A DNA stretch of 64,000 bases from Desulforadius tongensis (GCF_016907915.1 NZ_JAFBCW010000001.1:1-64000); one strand, 5' to 3'; counted from the first letter of the stretch, positions 20,963-31,094 are shown. The notes: generated by a model from the sequence alone, not told the origin. Program-made: numbers and translations.

Positions 20963-23790
20963 TTACTGCGTTTTTTATCCCTTTCCAGTACCGGTTTCAA
21001 ATAGCGGCCGGTGTGTGATTCCGGCACTGCAGCCACTTCTTCCGGGGTGCCGGCGGCCACCACCCGGCCTCCCTTGTCGCCCCCCTCCGGGCCCAAATCG
21101 ATAATATAATCGGCGGTTTTTATCACTTCCAGGTTGTGTTCAATTACCACCACCGAGCTGCCGTTGTCCACCAGCCTGTGCAGCACCTTCAGCAGGCGGT
21201 GAATATCCGCGGCGTGCAGGCCGGTGGTGGGTTCATCTAAAATGTACAGTGTTTTGCCGTTGGAACGGCGGGAAAGTTCGGCGGCCAGTTTCACCCGCTG
21301 GGCCTCACCGCCGGAAAGCTCGGTGGCCGGCTGTCCCAGGCGAATATAGCCCAGGCCCACATCCTGCAGGGTCTGCAGTTTGCGGTGAATGCGGGGAATG
21401 TTCCGGAAAAACTCCACCGCCGTGTCCACCGTCATGTCCAGCACATCGGCTATGGTTTTTCCCTTGTATTTAACCTCCAGCGTCTCCCGGTTGTAACGCC
21501 GGCCCCTGCACACCTCACAGGGCACGTATACATCGGGTAAAAAGTGCATTTCAATTTTTATAATCCCATCCCCCTGGCAGGCTTCGCAGCGGCCGCCCTT
21601 AACATTAAAGCTGAAGCGTCCCGGTTTGTAACCCCTCACTTTGGCTTCGGGCATTTGGGCAAACAGTTCCCGGATATAGGTAAATACACCGGTGTAGGTG
21701 GCCGGGTTGGAGCGGGGTGTCCTGCCGATGGGGGCCTGATTAATATCAATTACCTTTTCCAGGTTTTCAATCCCTTCAATCCTTGCACACCGGCCGGGCC
21801 GGACCTTAGAGTGATGCAGCCGCTGGGCCAGCCCTTTGTACAGCACCTCGTTGATCAGGGTACTCTTGCCGGAACCGCTTACACCGGTAATACAGGTGAA
21901 TACCCCCAGCGGGATGCTGACATCAATGTTCTTCAGGTTATGCTCGCCGGCTCCCACCACCTTTATTTCTCTGCCGCCGGGCTGCCGGCGGGCGTGGGGC
22001 ACCGGAATAAACTTTCGGCCGCTCAAATACTGCCCGGTAATGGAGTTTTCACTGCCGGTGATTTCTTCCGGTGTACCCTCGGCCACCACCCGGCCGCCAT
22101 TTTCACCGGCCCCGGGGCCGATGTCAATTATATGATCCGCCGCCCGGATGGTGTCTTCATCATGCTCCACCACAATCAGCGTGTTGCCCACATCTCTCAG
22201 CCGCTCCAGTGTTTTAATCAGGCGCGCGTTATCCCGCTGGTGCAGGCCGATGCTGGGTTCGTCCAGTATATACAGCACGCCGGTCAACCCGGAGCCTATC
22301 TGGGTGGCCAGCCGGATACGCTGGGCCTCACCGCCGGATAACGTTCCCGCCGGCCTGTCCAATGTCAAATAATCCAAACCCACATTAACCAAAAAGCCCA
22401 GCCGCTCGTTAATTTCCTTCAGTATCTGCCGGGCAATGATCATCTCCCGCTGGCTGAGCTGGAGGGTTTGAAAAAAACGCTGCAGCTGCAGCACCGTCAT
22501 GGCCGTTATTTCCGTGATGTTTTTGCCGTTAATCAGTACAGACAGCGCCTCCGGCTTCAACCGGGCCCCGCTGCATTCCGGGCAGGGCCTGGTGGTAACG
22601 TACTGCTCCAGTTCCCGCCGGCGGTACTCGGAAGCGGTTTCTTTATACAGCCGGTTAAGGTTGTTTATCACCCCTTCAAAGGGCGCGTTATACCTGTGCA
22701 CATTGCCAAAACTGTCCCGGTGTTTAAACTGGATTACCTCCCCGCCGGTACCGTACAGAATGCGGTTTAAATCCTGCTGCTTCATTTCTGCCACCGGCAC
22801 ATCCAGACTGAAGCCGTAATGTTTTGCCACCCCTTCCAGGTAGTTATAAGCATTGGTGCTTCTAATCCAGCCTTCTATGGCTCCTTCTTTAATGGATTTA
22901 CTTTTATCCGGTATTACCAGGTCGGGGTCAATTTCTTTGTGAATACCCAAACCGGTGCACACCGGGCAGGCACCAAAGGGGCTGTTAAAGGAAAACAGCC
23001 GGGGAGCAATCTCCGTTATACCGATGCCGCAGTCCACGCAGGCAAAGTTTTCACTGAACACCCGGGGTGAATCACCGATGACATCCACCAGCACCACCCC
23101 TTCGCCGGCCTGCAGTGCCGTTTCCAGGGAATCCGCCAGGCGCTTTTCCACACCCGGGCGAATAATTAAACGGTCTATTACCACTTCAATGGTGTGCTTT
23201 TTATTCTTTTCCAGCTTAATATCTTCGCTAATTTCCCGCACTTCACCGTCAACGCGCACCCGCACGTAACCGTCTTTTCTGATTTGCTCCAGTATTTTAA
23301 CGTGTTCACCCTTTTTACCCCGTACCACCGGGGCAAGCAGCTGTATCCTGCTTCTTTCCGGCAGTTCCATCAACTGGTCAACCATCTGCTGTACCGTCTG
23401 CCGGGTAATGGGTTTCCCGCACTTGGGACAGTGCGGTTTCCCCACCCGGGCAAACAGCAGGCGCAGGTAATCGTAAATTTCCGTCACCGTCCCCACCGTA
23501 CTGCGCGGGTTATGGCTGGTGGTTTTTTGATCGATGGAGATAGCCGGGGACAGCCCTTCTATATAGTCCACATCCGGCTTGTTCATCTGACCCAAAAACT
23601 GCCGGGCATAGGCGGAAAGGGATTCCACATAGCGCCTCTGGCCCTCGGCATAGATGGTATCAAAGGCCAGTGAGCTCTTGCCGGATCCGGAAAGGCCGGT
23701 AAGCACCACCAGTTTGTTGCGCGGTATCTCCACGTCAATGTTCTTCAAGTTATGAACGCGGGCACCTTTAATCACAATTTTATCCAGCAT
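20941..23790 (-). CDS. uvrA: UvrABC excinuclease subunit A
   Basis: Damage-recognition ATPase of nucleotide excision repair, 949 residues. There are two ABC modules: Walker [11 protein letters not shown] at about 32-41 and [10 protein letters not shown] near 640, each with an LSGGEAQR signature and an ILDEP Walker B. Zinc-binding cysteine sets occur at [15 protein letters not shown] with CPVC, and CEACQGDG with CEVCRG. It lies 74 bases downstream of uvrB and is probably co-transcribed with it. No LexA-type operator was found upstream of the pair. Confidence 0.98.
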   Translation of the reverse strand: MLDKIVIKGARVHNLKNIDVEIPRNKLVVLTGLSGSGKSSLAFDTIYAEGQRRYVESLSAYARQFLGQMNKPDVDYIEGLSPAISIDQKTTSHNPRSTVGTVTEIYDYLRLLFARVGKPHCPKCGKPITRQTVQQMVDQLMELPERSRIQLLAPVVRGKKGEHVKILEQIRKDGYVRVRVDGEVREISEDIKLEKNKKHTIEVVIDRLIIRPGVEKRLADSLETALQAGEGVVLVDVIGDSPRVFSENFACVDCGIGITEIAPRLFSFNSPFGACPVCTGLGIHKEIDPDLVIPDKSKSIKEGAIEGWIRSTNAYNYLEGVAKHYGFSLDVPVAEMKQQDLNRILYGTGGEVIQFKHRDSFGNVHRYNAPFEGVINNLNRLYKETASEYRRRELEQYVTTRPCPECSGARLKPEALSVLINGKNITEITAMTVLQLQRFFQTLQLSQREMIIARQILKEINERLGFLVNVGLDYLTLDRPAGTLSGGEAQRIRLATQIGSGLTGVLYILDEPSIGLHQRDNARLIKTLERLRDVGNTLIVVEHDEDTIRAADHIIDIGPGAGENGGRVVAEGTPEEITGSENSITGQYLSGRKFIPVPHARRQPGGREIKVVGAGEHNLKNIDVSIPLGVFTCITGVSGSGKSTLINEVLYKGLAQRLHHSKVRPGRCARIEGIENLEKVIDINQAPIGRTPRSNPATYTGVFTYIRELFAQMPEAKVRGYKPGRFSFNVKGGRCEACQGDGIIKIEMHFLPDVYVPCEVCRGRRYNRETLEVKYKGKTIADVLDMTVDTAVEFFRNIPRIHRKLQTLQDVGLGYIRLGQPATELSGGEAQRVKLAAELSRRSNGKTLYILDEPTTGLHAADIHRLLKVLHRLVDNGSSVVVIEHNLEVIKTADYIIDLGPEGGDKGGRVVAAGTPEEVAAVPESHTGRYLKPVLERDKKRSKAGIPIL

Positions 23791-23864
23791 ACATTAAATC
23801 CCCCGTTATTTCAGTATTAGGTACATTATAACCAACCAGGTATTAAGTAAAGCAGCATTAGCAT

Positions 23865-25856
23865 CTATCCTGTAGTATATCCCCTAACCTTCAAGCGCAG
23901 CTCAATAATGGTATCCCTAAGCTGGGCGGCCTTCTCAAATTCCAGTTCTTTGGCCGCCCGTTTCATTTCTTTTTCCAGGTGGGCTATCAGTTTCTTCATC
24001 TCTTTCCTGCTCATTTTATTCACTTTTTCACTGGTTACATACTTGGCCGGAGTTTCGGCCGCCCTGGTGGCTTCAATAATTTCCCGCACCGCCTTGCGCA
24101 CCGTCTGTGGGGTGATATGGTGTTCTTTATTAAATTCAATTTGCTTTTGACGGCGCCGGTCCGTTTCATCTATGGCTCTGCGCATGGATTTGGTAATTTT
24201 GTCCGCGTACATAATCACCTTACCTTCGGCGTTGCGGGCCGCCCGGCCGATGGTCTGGATCAGCGAGCGCTCACTGCGCAGGTAACCTTCTTTATCCGCA
24301 TCCAAAATGGCCACCAGGCTCACCTCCGGCAGGTCTAAACCCTCCCGCAGCAGGTTAATGCCCACCAGCACGTCAAATTCACCCAGGCGCAGGTCCCGCA
24401 GTATTTCCATCCGCTCGATGGTATCTATGTCGGCGTGCATGTATCTCACCCGGACGCCCATTTCTTTAAAGTAATCGGTGAGGTCTTCGGCCATTTTTTT
24501 GGTCAGCGTGGTAATCAGCACCCGCTCGTCCTTTTCCACCCGCCGGCGAATTTCATTCAGCAGATCGTCAATCTGCCCCCTGGTGGGCCGCACAAATATC
24601 TCCGGATCCACCAGGCCGGTGGGACGGATGATTTGTTCCACCACCTGCTGGCTGCGCTTTAATTCATAAGCACCGGGGGTGGCAGAAACGTATATGCACT
24701 GGTTGACCCGCTGTTCAAATTCTTTAAAGGTCAGCGGGCGGTTATCCAGGGCCGACGGCAGGCGAAAGCCGTGTTCCACCAGGGTGGTTTTGCGGGAACG
24801 GTCTCCCTCATACATTCCGCCCACCTGGGGTACCGCCACGTGGGACTCATCTATAATCATTAAAAAATCATCCGGAAAAAAGTCCAGCAGTGTGTAGGGC
24901 GGTTCACCGGGTGCCCTGCCGGTTAAATGCCGGCTGTAGTTTTCAATACCGGTGCAGTAGCCCACTTCCCGCATCATTTCTATGTCGTATTTGGTGCGCT
25001 GTTCCAACCGCTGGGCCTCCAGCAGCTTGCCCTGGTCCCGCAGTTCCTTTAATCTTTGCTCCAGTTCTTCTTCAATGGAGGCAATGGCCCGCTCCATCTT
25101 TTCGTCGGAGGTGGCAAAGTGACTGGCGGGAAATACCGAAATGTGACTGCGCTCGCCAATAATCTCCCCGGTGAGCACGTCAAATTCCACCATTCTTTCT
25201 ATTTCATCGCCAAACATCTCCACCCGCAGCGCCTGCCCGGTGGCAGAGGCAGGAAAGATTTCTATTACATCCCCCCGTACCCGGAAGGTGCCCCGGGTAA
25301 AATTGACATCGTTGCGATTGTATTGAATATCCACCAGCTTGCGTAAAATTTCATCCCGGTCGTAAAAACCGCCGGTGCGCAAAGACAGCACCAGTTCCCG
25401 GTATTCGTTGGGGTTACCCAAACCGTATATACAGGACACGCTGGCCACCACAATTACATCCCGCCTTTCCAGCAGGGCACAGGTGGCGGAGTGGCGCAGC
25501 TTGTCTATCTCATCGTTAATACTGCTGTCCTTTTCTATGTAGGTATCGGTTTGGGGAATATATGCCTCCGGCTGGTAGTAATCAAAGTAGCTGACAAAAT
25601 ACTCCACCGCGTTGTGGGGAAAGAATTCTTTAAATTCACTGCACAGCTGGGCAGCCAGTGTTTTATTGGGTGCCAGCACCAGGGTGGGCCGGTTTACCCG
25701 GGCAATGACATTGGCCATGGTATATGTTTTACCGGAACCGGTAACACCCAGCAGGGTCTGGTGTTTTAGCCCCCGGTTAATCCCCTCCACCAGCTGGGAA
25801 ATCGCTTTCGGCTGATCCCCCCTGGGGCTGTATTCCGATACCAGTTGAAAGGTCAT
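23865..25856 (-). CDS. uvrB: UvrABC excinuclease subunit B
   Basis: Helicase-like subunit that verifies the lesion and recruits UvrC. It has 663 residues. Walker A GVTGSGKT is at 37-44, the beta-hairpin with [16 protein letters not shown] at about 93-110, DESH in the Walker B, and helicase motifs [18 protein letters not shown] and QTIGRAARN follow. The C-terminal UVR motif ([22 protein letters not shown]) interacts with UvrC. ATG after AGGTGGTG. It precedes uvrA on the same strand. Confidence 0.98.
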   Translation of the reverse strand: MTFQLVSEYSPRGDQPKAISQLVEGINRGLKHQTLLGVTGSGKTYTMANVIARVNRPTLVLAPNKTLAAQLCSEFKEFFPHNAVEYFVSYFDYYQPEAYIPQTDTYIEKDSSINDEIDKLRHSATCALLERRDVIVVASVSCIYGLGNPNEYRELVLSLRTGGFYDRDEILRKLVDIQYNRNDVNFTRGTFRVRGDVIEIFPASATGQALRVEMFGDEIERMVEFDVLTGEIIGERSHISVFPASHFATSDEKMERAIASIEEELEQRLKELRDQGKLLEAQRLEQRTKYDIEMMREVGYCTGIENYSRHLTGRAPGEPPYTLLDFFPDDFLMIIDESHVAVPQVGGMYEGDRSRKTTLVEHGFRLPSALDNRPLTFKEFEQRVNQCIYVSATPGAYELKRSQQVVEQIIRPTGLVDPEIFVRPTRGQIDDLLNEIRRRVEKDERVLITTLTKKMAEDLTDYFKEMGVRVRYMHADIDTIERMEILRDLRLGEFDVLVGINLLREGLDLPEVSLVAILDADKEGYLRSERSLIQTIGRAARNAEGKVIMYADKITKSMRRAIDETDRRRQKQIEFNKEHHITPQTVRKAVREIIEATRAAETPAKYVTSEKVNKMSRKEMKKLIAHLEKEMKRAAKELEFEKAAQLRDTIIELRLKVRGYTTG

Positions 25857-25895
25857 ACTTTCACCACCTAAATATTAAAAAGTAATTTTATTAAA

Positions 25896-25925
25896 ATTAT
25901 ACCATATTAGTCTATTTTTTAAAAA
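25896..25925 (-). promoter_or_regulatory. Possible promoter of uvrBA
   Basis: TATAAT on the minus strand (25896-25901), about 40 bases before the uvrB start. The -35 region is only T-rich (about 25919-25925) and does not match well. Confidence 0.35.
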
Positions 25926-25951
25926 CAAAACCTACTCTTATTATTAAAGTA

Positions 25952-25973
25952 AGGGCTTGACAAATCAAGCCCT
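25952..25973. repeat. Palindromic hairpin between xre and uvrB
   Basis: AGGGCTTG (25952-25959) pairs with CAAGCCCT (25966-25973) around ACAAAT. It is the same family as the palindromes at 8282, 56671 and 57623, and a half-copy at 26693-26710. It has no T-run. Confidence 0.6.
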
Positions 25974-26016
25974 CTACACTACCAACATAATTGAAGGTTA
26001 TCACCGTCAGAACCCC

Positions 26017-26100
26017 GTCCGAGCGCTCGGACTGCTCTCTGCAGAGCTCTATCATCCCAGAGGGTAAGAGCTATTTTATACGGTTAAATACGGTTAACCG
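26017..26100. repeat. Cluster of palindromes and a direct repeat
   Basis: A perfect 16-bp palindrome GTCCGAGCGCTCGGAC (26017-26032) is followed by CTCTGCAGAG (26037-26046) and the overlapping AGAGCTCT (26043-26050). Two abutting copies of ATACGGTTAA (26078-26087, 26088-26097) come next, the last running into palindrome CGGTTAACCG (26091-26100). No gene overlaps it. It could be a binding site for the adjacent XRE regulator or an old recombination site; neither is shown. Confidence 0.5.
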
Positions 26101-26135
26101 TTATTCGATGGAATTACCCATTTACACAAAATAAT

Positions 26136-26531
26136 TTACACTCCCAGAGAAGTTCTGTTTTCAATTAATTTCTCCATTACTTGTAGAGTGATTTTTAATT
26201 CTTGTTTGTCCAGTAGCTTTGCCAAATGAATAATCCTATTATATTCTGGATGTTTTTTTGTATCAAAATTATTTGGCAGTTTCTCAATTTCTAATGTGTT
26301 ATAAAATTCATCAAGACGCATGCTTAGAGCTGTACATATATCAATAAGTCTTTTTACCGAAATGCTTTTTTGCCCTCTTTCAACTTCACTGATATAAGGC
26401 TGTGAAACGCCGGAGATTTTTTCTAAGCGTTTCATTGATAACCCCTGTGCTGTTCTTAATAACCTTATATGCTTTCCTATGGCTTGATCTATATCGCTTA
26501 TCTTTTTCTTCATGTTATTAAATGCCCCCAT
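26136..26531 (-). CDS. XRE-family helix-turn-helix regulator
   Basis: 131-residue protein with a single HTH_3 domain at about 18-75 (IGKHIRLLRTAQGLSMKRLEKISGVSQPYISEVERGQ), followed by a short helical tail. It is clearly more AT-rich than its neighbours and stands alone, which suggests recent acquisition. Two ATGs, at 26531 and six codons later, are both plausible since no strong ribosome binding site is seen. The palindrome/direct-repeat cluster at 26017-26100 lies just downstream. Targets are unknown. Confidence 0.85.
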   Translation of the reverse strand: MGAFNNMKKKISDIDQAIGKHIRLLRTAQGLSMKRLEKISGVSQPYISEVERGQKSISVKRLIDICTALSMRLDEFYNTLEIEKLPNNFDTKKHPEYNRIIHLAKLLDKQELKITLQVMEKLIENRTSLGV

Positions 26532-26659
26532 TCTTTTTCTTATAATTTGTAGTTTTTACACTAAAATTATTGAATATCGCTTTTGAGATTCGCTAAATGC
26601 CTCTTTAGCAGTTATAATTTTGTCAGGCGATGCTACATATGGAAAAACTCATCATTTTA

Positions 26660-26689
26660 CTAAAAAATAGAGCACTCACTGAGTGCTCT
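26660..26689 (-). terminator. Terminator of the lipoprotein gene
   Basis: AGAGCACTC (26669-26677) pairs with GAGTGCTCT (26681-26689). On the minus strand it is followed by ATTTTTTA, about 20 bases after the stop of the gene at 26711. Confidence 0.85.
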
Positions 26690-26710
26690 CAGACTGACAA
26701 ATCAAGCCCT

Positions 26711-28108
26711 TTACTGTCCCTGCTGCTGTTTACTCTGCTGTCCTTGTCCCTGCTGCCCGCCGGTTTGGCTTTGAATGGACTGTACTTCCCCGTCTATCTG
26801 CACTTCCACCACCCTGCCTTCACTGGTGGTGATGCGCAGGGTGGTTTTTTGCTGTCCCTGCTGCTGTCCCTGGGACTGCCCCTGTCCCTGCTGCTGGGAC
26901 TGCCCTTGGGATTGTCCCTGGGATTGGCCCTGCCCCTGCTGCTGGGACTGGCTTTGCTGTCCACCTTCTCCCTGCTGTTTCTTTTTCTTTTCCACCCGTT
27001 CCTGCAGCAGGTAAACATTATCCTGTTTTACCAACCGCGGGGGCACTATTTTGGCCGGCACTGTATAATCACCGTTGTTTATCCTGGTATCATATTGAAA
27101 GACCCTGCCCTCCGCCAAATCTTTGGCTGCATCATAGGCCAACCTGGCCAGCATGTCCGGCCGGTTATCCACTTCGGCATCGTGTTCCCCGCTCATTAAG
27201 GCTTCAGCGGCTTGGGGCGCGCCCCCAACCCCCACCGTTATCACCCTTCGTTCCATACCAAACTGCTTTAACACTTCCACCGCTGCCATGGCCAGGCTGC
27301 TGTCATTGGCCAGCACCGCGTCTATCTTTTTACCACCGGCCAGCAGCTGCTGCATGGTGGCTTTGGCCAGGTTGGCATCCCAACGGGGATGGGGCTGGGA
27401 CAGTACCACCTCTATATTTTTCATATTTTTTAAAACGCCGTTTACTGCCGCGGTAATTTCCCTGGCCATTTGATCGCTGCTGTCACCCTGCAGCACCACC
27501 ACTTTCACCGGCCCGCCCTCCTGCAGCCCCATCGCCGCCTGCTGGTGGTCGGGTATAACCATCTGCCGGTTCTGCTGCCCGGACTGAGCGGGCACCTGCG
27601 GGTTCAACACCACCGGGCCCTGGTTAAGCTGCTGCAGGCCTTTTTGCAGAACAGCCTGCAGGTAATTAACCTGCAGCTCACCGGTACGGCGGTGGTCAGA
27701 AGTTATGTAACCATCCACCGGCGTGTTAACGGGCAGCGTTTCCAGGGCAATCACTTTAATATTGTTCTGAGCCAGCTGCCGCACCAAATCCGGGGCTATA
27801 GAAGGATCCGTTACCTGCAAAATCACCACTTTAACTTTCTTTTCGATTAACTTTTGAATGTCCTTCTGCTGCTGAGCCGGGTCACCCCCGGCATCCATCC
27901 AGATTATCTGAACTTTATCTTTCTTTTTCGCTTTATCAAATATCTTTTTCATTACTTTATTGCCGTCACGCTGCATGTCCGCCAGGCTGACGCCAATTTT
28001 AGGTCCCTGCATGGGAAGGGGCTTTTTTTCTCCCCCACCGCCGGGGCACCCGGTGCAAAGAGGCAGAAAAAGCAGCAGTACCAGTATACAGGCCAATCGG
28101 CGAAACAT
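26711..28108 (-). CDS. Sugar-binding-type lipoprotein with Q/G/S-rich C-terminal tail
   Basis: 465 residues. The signal peptide has lipobox LCTGC (Cys21). Residues about 35-340 match the type-1 periplasmic binding protein fold (RbsB-like: KIGVSLADMQRDGNKVMKKIFDKA, VTDPSIAPDLVRQL, DAVLANDSSLAMAAVEVLKQFG). A Lys-rich segment is followed by roughly 50 residues built almost only of Q, G and S (about 375-430). A short beta-rich segment (TLRITTSEGRVVEVQIDGEV) and a second Q/G tail follow. No permease or ATPase gene is nearby, so it may act as a sensor or surface-binding protein rather than a transporter part. The ligand is unknown. Confidence 0.88.
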   Translation of the reverse strand: MFRRLACILVLLLFLPLCTGCPGGGGEKKPLPMQGPKIGVSLADMQRDGNKVMKKIFDKAKKKDKVQIIWMDAGGDPAQQQKDIQKLIEKKVKVVILQVTDPSIAPDLVRQLAQNNIKVIALETLPVNTPVDGYITSDHRRTGELQVNYLQAVLQKGLQQLNQGPVVLNPQVPAQSGQQNRQMVIPDHQQAAMGLQEGGPVKVVVLQGDSSDQMAREITAAVNGVLKNMKNIEVVLSQPHPRWDANLAKATMQQLLAGGKKIDAVLANDSSLAMAAVEVLKQFGMERRVITVGVGGAPQAAEALMSGEHDAEVDNRPDMLARLAYDAAKDLAEGRVFQYDTRINNGDYTVPAKIVPPRLVKQDNVYLLQERVEKKKKQQGEGGQQSQSQQQGQGQSQGQSQGQSQQQGQGQSQGQQQGQQKTTLRITTSEGRVVEVQIDGEVQSIQSQTGGQQGQGQQSKQQQGQ

Positions 28109-28237
28109 AACCTCACCCTCTCAAACATCTGTTACTGGTATTATGCTTATTTTAGCTTTTTTTATCGTAGCCAATTTTTTTCTTCATAAAACTTGTCCCC
28201 GGGCATATATAGTAGTAACTGTTTGAGGAGGGTGGTT

Positions 28238-28513
28238 ATGAGAAGCAGTTTATCAGAACAGCTGTGGGAAGTGAGAAATTATATTTACCAACTGATCGGA
28301 AAGAAAGACCGGCAAAGGCCCAAATTAATGGAAATGATCGAAAAAGCCCGTACAGACTGGATACATGCCGCGGAACAGCTGAACTTCTGCGACCGGGATA
28401 TGGTGGAATACGTTATCCATGAAATCCACGCCAAGGAAAGGCGCTACATGGCCCTGTTAATGCAGGCCAAAAAGGACGGGTTAACAGCGTGGAATGAAAA
28501 TGAACTGAGTTAA
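28238..28513 (+). CDS. DUF2508 (YaaL-like) protein
   Basis: 91-residue soluble helical protein. The segment ARTDWIHAAEQLNFCDRDMVEYVIHEIHAKERRYMALLMQAKK follows the DUF2508/YaaL pattern (DxW-x2-A-x3-F, LIxYxI, RRYxxLLxQAK). The frame is open to 28193, but ATG at 28238 has GAGGAGGGTGG directly upstream. Its stop overlaps the stop of the convergent uracil-DNA glycosylase gene by four bases. The family is common in spore-forming Firmicutes and has no assigned function. Confidence 0.85.
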   Translation: MRSSLSEQLWEVRNYIYQLIGKKDRQRPKLMEMIEKARTDWIHAAEQLNFCDRDMVEYVIHEIHAKERRYMALLMQAKKDGLTAWNENELS

Positions 28514-29070
28514 TTATTCATTATCTTTTTATACTCATCCCTAATTTTTTGAAAATCTTCCCATACCGGCTTCTTTTTGCTGGGATCCCGCAGTAATGCC
28601 GCCGGGTGATAGGTGGGCATTATTTTTATGCCGCTTTTGCTCTCCAGCCACTGGCCGCGCATTTTGGTAATCCTGGCATCCGGCTTAATTAAGTTCTGCA
28701 GCGCCGTGCTGCCCAGCAGAACCACAATCCGGGGCGAAATGGTTTCTATCTGCTGCCACAACCACGGCAGGCAGGCCCTTGCTTCTTTACGGTTGGGCAC
28801 CCGGTTGCCCGGCGGGCGGCATTTGACAATATTGGCTATATAAACATCCTCCCGCTTTATTTCCGCCGCTTCCAATATTTTATTCAACAGCTGTCCGGCG
28901 GCGCCCACAAAGGGTTTACCCTGCAGATCCTCATCCCTGCCGGGGCCTTCCCCTATCAGCATTAATTTAGCCTTCGGGTTGCCGTCTCCAAAGACAATAT
29001 TTGTCCTGCCGTCGGCCAGGCCGCAGCGCCGGCACCCCTGAATTTCTTTTTCAATTTGTTTTAAACTCAT
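28510..29070 (-). CDS. Type-4 uracil-DNA glycosylase (Fe-S)
   Basis: Removes uracil from DNA to start base excision repair. It has 186 residues. Four cysteines expected to hold a [4Fe-4S] cluster are at 13, 16 (CRRC), 84 (VKCRPPGNR) and 100 (ARACLPWL). Family motifs GEGPGRDEDLQGKPFVG (about 40-56) and the C-terminal PTYHPAALLR are present. The ATG follows AGGAGAGGGG. It is convergent with the DUF2508 gene. Confidence 0.95.
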   Translation of the reverse strand: MSLKQIEKEIQGCRRCGLADGRTNIVFGDGNPKAKLMLIGEGPGRDEDLQGKPFVGAAGQLLNKILEAAEIKREDVYIANIVKCRPPGNRVPNRKEARACLPWLWQQIETISPRIVVLLGSTALQNLIKPDARITKMRGQWLESKSGIKIMPTYHPAALLRDPSKKKPVWEDFQKIRDEYKKIMNN

Positions 29071-29433
29071 GCTACCCCTCTCCTGCTAAGGAAGTTCGAA
29101 AAGTCCGCGCGAAATCCACTTCGAATTTCTGCGTTGGCTCGGCTTTTGCGGTGCTCACGTATCAATATACGCTCCGCTCCTCAAAGCCTTCGCCGCCTTG
29201 AACCTCTCGTGTCTATCGTGCTCCTTTTCAAACAACACCTTTAATGCTGTATTCGTTTAATTATTTTAACACCGGCATTGTTAATTCCTGCAAAAGCCGC
29301 TCAAAGTTTGACCGGCTTAATTTTTTTGCATAATAATCGTTAAATATTAGAAAAATATATTACAAGTAATCCTCTACAAATTAATCACCGTACCTAATCA
29401 ACAGGGTAAAAATATATTTAAGGAGGAAACGTT
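29071..29433. other. Intergenic stretch with repeat-like sequence
   Basis: No gene is seen. Bases about 29090-29235 look like a dispersed intergenic element: GC-rich, with a CGTAT/ATACG hairpin near 29158-29171 (loop CAAT), and with the style of repeats I recall from related Clostridia. There is no second copy in this window. Bases 29236-29420 are AT-rich upstream DNA of the DUF3243 gene. Confidence 0.4.
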
Positions 29434-29706
29434 ATGGGATTCAGCTTCGATCTAAAGCAGGCCAACACCAGTTGGGACAACTGGAAAAGCTACCTGGGAC
29501 AGGCGGTGGAGTTTGCCGAAGAGCTGGGCATATCTGAAGACCGCATTGTCAGTTTGGCCACCCAGGCGGGGGCAGTGCTGGCAGAAAACGTGCCGCCGGC
29601 AAACCCGGAGCAGCGAACCATGAAAGAATTGTGGGAAGTGGCAGACAGCGAAGAGCGGCAGGTAATCGGCCGCTTGATGACTAAAATTGCCAAGAAAAAC
29701 AGGTAA
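29434..29706 (+). CDS. DUF3243 (YmfJ-like) protein
   Basis: 90-residue soluble protein matching the DUF3243/YmfJ pattern: WDNWKSYLGQAVEFAEELGISEDRIVSLATQAGAVLAENVPPANPEQRTMKELWEVADSEE. ATG lies seven bases after AAGGAGG. It is a single gene with AT-rich upstream DNA, followed by a long perfect hairpin that embeds its stop codon. Members are typical of endospore formers; no biochemical role is established. Confidence 0.88.
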   Translation: MGFSFDLKQANTSWDNWKSYLGQAVEFAEELGISEDRIVSLATQAGAVLAENVPPANPEQRTMKELWEVADSEERQVIGRLMTKIAKKNR

Positions 29707-29739
29707 TTTTAAGGGCGTGCATACGCCCTTAAAATTACC
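29702..29739. terminator. Bidirectional terminator, 17-bp perfect stem
   Basis: Bases 29702-29718 and 29723-29739 are perfect inverted repeats around GCAT. The A/T outer part gives T-tracts in both directions. It includes the TAA stop of the DUF3243 gene and lies between convergent genes. Confidence 0.8.
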
Positions 29740-29763
29740 GTCCCCCACCGCAGCCCGCGGTTC

Positions 29764-31020
29764 TCAATTATTTATCTTCTCCAACAGCTTTCTTTTTAAT
29801 TTTCTAAACCACCTTTTTAACAAAAAGCCCGCCCCGGTAAACTCCATATAAGATCTTTCGCCCCCCTCCGGCACCGGTAAAATACCGAAGGGAGTTCCCG
29901 GCGTTAAATTTACCAGCTCCCGGCGGTACAGCTGCCTTTGGCCGCTGGTAAAGGATATTTCCGCCAGCCCAAGATTCTGCTGCAGCATGTATTCCAGGTA
30001 GGCCTTGTTGTAAACGGGGATACCGTTAAAAGTCAAAATCACGTCTCCGGAACGCAGCCCCGCTGCCCAGGCGGCGGTGCCGGGAACCACATCCAGCACC
30101 CGCACTCCCTGCTCCGCCGGTACATAAATGGGTTTGTTGGCCAGTTCCAGTTTTTTATTTAGGTATATTACCGCTTCGTGACCCAGCGGCGAAAACAGCG
30201 CTGCCGCCAGGGCAACAGCGGTGTACCGGTCTGACAGCACCGCCAAAATCAACAGCACCACGCTGTAGAGGGCCAGGTATTTGGCAGAAAGGCGGGATTT
30301 CTCCCGGGGCTTCCTGGCCGCCGCTATATCACCGTAGCCCAAACCGGCCACCACCGGAAACAGGCTGTAAATCAATGTGTCCCGATGGGCGGTTATTTCC
30401 GGCTTAATCAGCGGCCACCATTCCGGCATTTCTATGCCGGTTTGTACTAAATCCCCCTGCCCCACCACCACCAGTGCCACCACCGGGATGGGCCAGAAAC
30501 GCTGCAGGGCAAATCCCCCCACCAGGCGGTTGGCGCCAACTTTTATGTAAGCGGGCACCGCCCCCAGGTGGCCGCTAAAATATATCAGCACGCTTTCCAC
30601 CATGTGCAAAATGGCCACTAAACCCAGCACCTGGGGAACGCTAACCGCCGGCCAGCCAAAAATTATTTTTGAAAGGGCTAAAATACCCCCGGCATAGGCA
30701 AAACAAAGAAACCGGGCATCTATAAGCATCAGCAGCACCGCCAGCGGCCAAATATACTGCAGCCCGGAACCGGATAAAGTTAAGCCCACAAAGAGCATTA
30801 AAAAACTGCCCAACAGCCCCCCTAACAGCCCAAACCCGGTGGCCTGCAGGGCATCGGGCCACCACCGGCCGTGTTCAAAACCAAAGAATTTCTGCCTCAG
30901 TTTCAGCATGCGCCGGTACTGCAGGGCCACCAGGGCCACCACCAGGTAAAACAGCGGGTTAACAATAAATGAAAGCATTTGTTTCAGCACTAGGGGGAAA
31001 ATTTCCAACAGGGGAAACAA
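29764..31020 (-). CDS. minJ: MinJ-like membrane protein with PDZ domain
   Basis: Polytopic protein with about eight hydrophobic helices in the first 290 residues and a C-terminal PDZ domain (about 310-380: GVRVLDVVPGTAAWAAGLRSGDVILTFNG). This layout and the position next to ctp and ftsEX match Bacillus MinJ (YvjD), which links DivIVA to the division-site selection system. The frame is open to 31041, but the GAGGTG ribosome binding site lies inside, so TTG at 31018-31020 is the likely start (418 residues). A generic PDZ membrane protein cannot be excluded. The ctp terminator lies immediately upstream, so it likely has its own promoter. Confidence 0.8.
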   Translation of the reverse strand: MFPLLEIFPLVLKQMLSFIVNPLFYLVVALVALQYRRMLKLRQKFFGFEHGRWWPDALQATGFGLLGGLLGSFLMLFVGLTLSGSGLQYIWPLAVLLMLIDARFLCFAYAGGILALSKIIFGWPAVSVPQVLGLVAILHMVESVLIYFSGHLGAVPAYIKVGANRLVGGFALQRFWPIPVVALVVVGQGDLVQTGIEMPEWWPLIKPEITAHRDTLIYSLFPVVAGLGYGDIAAARKPREKSRLSAKYLALYSVVLLILAVLSDRYTAVALAAALFSPLGHEAVIYLNKKLELANKPIYVPAEQGVRVLDVVPGTAAWAAGLRSGDVILTFNGIPVYNKAYLEYMLQQNLGLAEISFTSGQRQLYRRELVNLTPGTPFGILPVPEGGERSYMEFTGAGFLLKRWFRKLKRKLLEKINN

Positions 31021-31063
31021 ATATTTCACCTCAACAAACAAATTTTGTGCCGGTTGACATTTT

Positions 31064-31094
31064 AAAAAAGAGCCGCGGAGAAAAATTCCGCGGC
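31064..31094 (-). terminator. Terminator of ctp
   Basis: GCCGCGGA (31072-31079) pairs with TCCGCGGC (31087-31094), followed on the minus strand by TCTTTTTTAAAA. It sits about 19 bases after the ctp stop. Confidence 0.85.

Noticed and set aside
25857-26135. LexA operator upstream of uvrBA
   Set aside because: I looked for GAAC-N4-GTTC-type sites on both strands and found none; SOS control of uvrBA cannot be claimed here.
26630-27199. Leu-rich plus-strand frame opposite the Q-rich tail
   Set aside because: It is the mirror of the repetitive CAG-type codons of the lipoprotein gene and looks hydrophobic only for that reason.
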